NCBI GenBank assembly: GCA_937864225.1
Contig: CALMJK010000010.1
Span: 1-64,000 of the forward strand
Direction: 5' to 3'
From: an uncultured bacterium
Lineage (GTDB): Bacteria; Krumholzibacteriota; Krumholzibacteriia; LZORAL124-64-63
Length of the DNA stretch: 64,000 nucleotides
Positions 61,399-64,000 of this stretch are shown piece after piece (the first letter of the stretch is position 1; each line of letters begins with the position of its first letter). Below the pieces are notes generated by a model. The model ran no database searches. It worked only from the letters and a program-made list of their open reading frames with translations, and was not told where the DNA came from. The position numbers and the translations under genes are program-made.

Positions 61399-62151
61399 AT
61401 GCCTGCCCCGCGCGTCGCGCCCGTGCACCTGCTGGTGATGGCCGCGGGCCTGGGCACGCGCGCCCGGCGCGCCGACGCCGCTCCGCCCAAGCAGTTTGAC
61501 ACGGTGGCAGGGGCTTCGCTCCTGCTGTGGGGCGTGCGCGAGCTCGCCCGCGCGCCCGCGGTGGTCACGGTCACGGTGGCGGTGCCGGAGCCGTGGCTCG
61601 CGGTGGCGCGTGCCGAGCTGGCCGACGCGCTGCTGCCCTGCGCCTGGCTCGTCACGGGCGGCGGCGAGACCCGCACCGAGTCGACTTGGCTCGCCGCGGA
61701 GGCGCTTTGCGCGAGCCGGCCCGTCGCGGCGCACGATCTCGTGGCGGTGCACGACGCCGCGCGCCCTTTCGCCACGCGCCAATTGCTGCAGCGCGTGGCG
61801 GCGGCGGCCGCCGCGCACGGCGCGGCGGTGCCGGGCGTGCCGGTCCACGACACGGTCGTGCGGTTGGACGGGGAAAGGGACGATTGCGCCGGGGCCGCCT
61901 ACCTGCCGCGCGCAGAGCTGCGCGCGCTGCAGACCCCGCAGGTCTTTCGCTGGGCTCCCTTCCTCGCCGCGCATCGCCGGGCGCGGGAAGAGGGGCTCGA
62001 CTTCACCGACGACGGGGGTCTGCTGGCCGCCTGCGGCCTGCCGCCGGTCGTCGTGGCGGGCGAAGCGGACAACTGGAAGGTCACGACGGACGCCGACCTG
62101 GCCAGGGCCGAGGAGCTGCTGCGGCGACGCGGCGCCGGCGAAGCGGGTTGA
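61399..62151 (+). CDS. ispD: 2-C-methyl-D-erythritol 4-phosphate cytidylyltransferase
   Basis: A 250-residue nucleotidyltransferase of the MEP isoprenoid pathway, joining CTP and MEP. The glycine-rich nucleotide loop is visible as VMAAGLGTRARRADAAPPKQF, then GGGETRTESTWLA, VAVHDAARPFATRQLL (IspD signature), QTPQVFRWAPFLAAHRRA and DNWKVTTDADLARAEELL. The radA-ispD order occurs in many bacteria, often with ispF next, but ispF is not present here: the next gene is on the other strand. RadA-ispD are presumably co-transcribed. Confidence 0.93.
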   Translation: MPAPRVAPVHLLVMAAGLGTRARRADAAPPKQFDTVAGASLLLWGVRELARAPAVVTVTVAVPEPWLAVARAELADALLPCAWLVTGGGETRTESTWLAAEALCASRPVAAHDLVAVHDAARPFATRQLLQRVAAAAAAHGAAVPGVPVHDTVVRLDGERDDCAGAAYLPRAELRALQTPQVFRWAPFLAAHRRAREEGLDFTDDGGLLAACGLPPVVVAGEADNWKVTTDADLARAEELLRRRGAGEAG

Positions 62152-62199
62152 GGCGGCCCGCGCCGGCTCGGCGGGAATGGCCCGCGGGTCCGCCGCGCG

Positions 62200-63927
62200 C
62201 TATTTCAGCCGCTCGCACATCCCCAGAAACGCCGCGATCCGCTCGGCGACGCCGGGGGCGAACTCGGGCTTGAGATCGGCGTATTCGTCCGCCTCCCCGG
62301 TCTTCGCCACCTGGAACAGGTGATTCACGCCGCGCGCCGGCACGTACGAAACGCGTTCATGCCCGGCGGCCTTGAGCGAGTCGCGCAGGGCGGCGCCGTG
62401 GGCCGGCGGCAGCTGGGTGTCGAGCTCGCCGTGCAGCACCAGCACCGGAGCCTTGAGCTGTTTGAGCCAGCCCGCGGCGGCATAGTCCAGGAAAGACTTG
62501 AACCACGGGCCTTCGATGAAGCCCCGCTGCATTTCCAGCGCCTGGGTCTCCGTCGTGTCGGCCATCGCGAGCACGGAGGCCCAATCGGCCCGCCCGTCGA
62601 CGCAAGCGAAGACCTGTCGCTGAAGCGCGCGCTTGTGTTCCACCTGCTCCGGCGAGAACCCGCCCGCCTGCAAGCCGTGCTCCTGCTGTTGCAGGATGAT
62701 GTCCCGTCCGGCGTGCGGCGACCCGGCCATCATGACGACGCACCAGGGCGGCTGCCCGGACTGCTGGGCGAGCAGCGCGGCGATCTGCGCGGCGAGGATG
62801 GCGCCCTCGCTGTGGCCCAGCACGCCGACGCGCGCCGGATCGATCTCGGGTCGCGCGCGCAGGGCGAGGGCGGCGGCGACCGCGTCGCGCGCGAGGATGT
62901 CCATGGTCACCTGGCCGTAGTCGCCGCCGCTGTCCTCGACGCCGCGGTCGTCGTAGCGGAGCGAGGCATAGCCGGCGGCGGCCAGCTTCTCGGCCAGCGC
63001 GCGAAACACGGCGAAGCCGCCGACCGTCTCGTCCCGATCCGACGGGCCCGAGCCGGAAACGAACACCAGCGCCCCGCGCGGCCCGGGTCGGGCCGGATCC
63101 GGCGCGGGCAGCATGAGCGAGCCGGCCAGCGAGTCCGCGCCGGAGGCGAATTTCAGGGTTTTTTCGGGGAAGGCGGCGGCGATCCCCTCGATCGTGGCGT
63201 CAGCTGGCAGCGGGTAGGCGCGCGTCTGGTCGTCCGCGTTCTCGAAGCCGTGGAAACGCCCATCCGGGTACTGGTGCAGGATCAGCGAGATCGTGCGGCC
63301 GGTCTGCTGCCCACGCTGGCGCGGGACATGGAGCTTGAGTTCGAAGGCGCGCACCTGGGCCGAGGTCCCCCCGGCGGGCACGGTCCGCGTGCCCAGTCCC
63401 GTGACCTCCAGGTCGACGACCAGGGGTGGAGCGAAGGCCTTCAAGTTGGCCTTGTACGTCGCGGCGTCGTGCTTGGCCAGGAAGTCGGACAGCAGCGCCA
63501 GCGCCGGCGGGCTGGAGTTCGGGAGCACAAAGCACTGGCCCTCGATCTTGGCTTCCGGGAAGGGGATTCGGCTGCCGGCGGCCTTGCCCTCGCTGACGGC
63601 CTTGCCGTCGCGGAACTCCGTCTCGATCTCGATCGTCTGTCCCCCGGCGGAGATCTTCACGTTCAGGTGGAGCGGGACCCAGGCCGGGGTCGTCACGATC
63701 TCGCAGCGCCTCAGCTTGTAGCTGCCGGGCTTCTCGCCCGTGCCTCGGTAGACCTGGTTCCCGCTGGCGTCGACGTGGCGACTGACCGAAAACCAGCCGG
63801 CGCCCCGGCCGTCCTTCTCGAGCAGGTAGCGCAGGGAATCGGCCGGCGCGGCGGAGGCGGAAGCCGCGGGCGCGACCAGCGAGGCCAGCGCCGTCAAGCC
63901 TACGAACAATGCCACGGGACAACGCAT
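62200..63927 (-). CDS. Secreted alpha/beta hydrolase
   Basis: A 575-residue exported protein: signal peptide (VALFVGLTALASLVAPAASASA), a beta-rich N-terminal domain of about 230 residues (SVSRHVDASGNQVYRGTGEK ...) and a C-terminal alpha/beta-hydrolase domain with the oxyanion/early strand region ALVFVSGSGPSDRDET, nucleophile elbow GVLGHSEGAILAAQIA (Ser in GHSEG), acid region VLVLHGELDTQLPP and catalytic His in GVNHLFQ. It resembles prolyl-oligopeptidase/esterase-like hydrolases. The remaining 73 bases to the window edge show no clear promoter. Confidence 0.85.
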   Translation of the reverse strand: MRCPVALFVGLTALASLVAPAASASAAPADSLRYLLEKDGRGAGWFSVSRHVDASGNQVYRGTGEKPGSYKLRRCEIVTTPAWVPLHLNVKISAGGQTIEIETEFRDGKAVSEGKAAGSRIPFPEAKIEGQCFVLPNSSPPALALLSDFLAKHDAATYKANLKAFAPPLVVDLEVTGLGTRTVPAGGTSAQVRAFELKLHVPRQRGQQTGRTISLILHQYPDGRFHGFENADDQTRAYPLPADATIEGIAAAFPEKTLKFASGADSLAGSLMLPAPDPARPGPRGALVFVSGSGPSDRDETVGGFAVFRALAEKLAAAGYASLRYDDRGVEDSGGDYGQVTMDILARDAVAAALALRARPEIDPARVGVLGHSEGAILAAQIAALLAQQSGQPPWCVVMMAGSPHAGRDIILQQQEHGLQAGGFSPEQVEHKRALQRQVFACVDGRADWASVLAMADTTETQALEMQRGFIEGPWFKSFLDYAAAGWLKQLKAPVLVLHGELDTQLPPAHGAALRDSLKAAGHERVSYVPARGVNHLFQVAKTGEADEYADLKPEFAPGVAERIAAFLGMCERLK

Positions 63928-64000
63928 CGCGAGACCTCCGCTGGTGGGTGGAGACTCGGCGCGGGGGGTGAAGGTGCCCGAGTCTGCACACGCGACGGGG

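Overview
The window is a GC-rich (about 70%) bacterial chromosomal segment, densely packed with about 49 genes on both strands. It holds no rRNA, no recognisable tRNA, no insertion sequence, no phage genes and no CRISPR array. Several features point to a diderm (Gram-negative) cell: an Mla-type lipid transport operon, a monofunctional murein transglycosylase, a small outer-membrane-barrel-like protein, a lipoprotein and Spy/CpxP-like periplasmic proteins. Two large secreted proteins end in a FlgD-like Ig fold (LRGRRV...WDGRDE.G.P...G.Y) of the kind common in the FCB superphylum and in candidate phyla such as Eisenbacteria and Krumholzibacteriota. I infer such a lineage, but not a named taxon.

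Layout. 1-9.2 kb: TPR protein (cut by the left edge), PLP decarboxylase, tricorn-like protease, MATE exporter, M28 peptidase. 9.5-13.4 kb: a coupled aminotransferase-pckA pair, mtgA, and a MOSC-like gene remnant. 13.4-25 kb: KamA-type radical SAM enzyme, ornithine aminotransferase, a small winged-helix regulator behind a long hairpin-rich leader, glycogen phosphorylase, MGMT, a rhodanese-methyltransferase fusion, a YchF paralogue and a GT-C/TPR protein. 25-29 kb: an envelope/metal-stress module (Spy-like protein, ECF sigma, anti-sigma, periplasmic sensor) and a TPR lipoprotein. 29-38.3 kb: a core block rho-rpmE-(DUF1385)-prfA-prmC-murA-selB-ispG. 38-41.6 kb: a GAF/HD-GYP protein, an NFACT protein and an outer-membrane-like protein. 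41.8-47.4 kb: yicC-gmk-rpoZ-coaBC-UDG-beta-CASP nuclease. 47.4-50.9 kb: methyltransferase, dnaB, MBL hydrolase. 50.9-59.6 kb: secreted PHP-domain protein, mlaE-mlaF-mlaD, ferritin-like protein, subtilase, canonical ychF. 59.9-64 kb: radA-ispD and a secreted alpha/beta hydrolase.

Many adjacent genes overlap by 4 bases (ATGA/GTGA), indicating translational coupling: aat-pckA, sigma-anti-sigma-sensor, DUF1385-prfA, murA-selB-ispG, coaBC-UDG and mlaE-mlaF. Promoters that can be read by eye resemble sigma-70 sites (TTGACA/TGGACA, about 17 bases, TAnnnT), often with a TG extended -10.

The most unusual stretches are non-coding: a roughly 300-base chain of strong hairpins downstream of a palindromic CAAAGTACTTTG operator (16.7-17.05 kb), and a helically phased cluster of DnaA-box-like 9-mers upstream of dnaB (48.35-48.45 kb). 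A selB gene inside the murA-ispG block implies that the organism decodes UGA as selenocysteine. All functions are assigned by reading motifs by eye; no database search was run.
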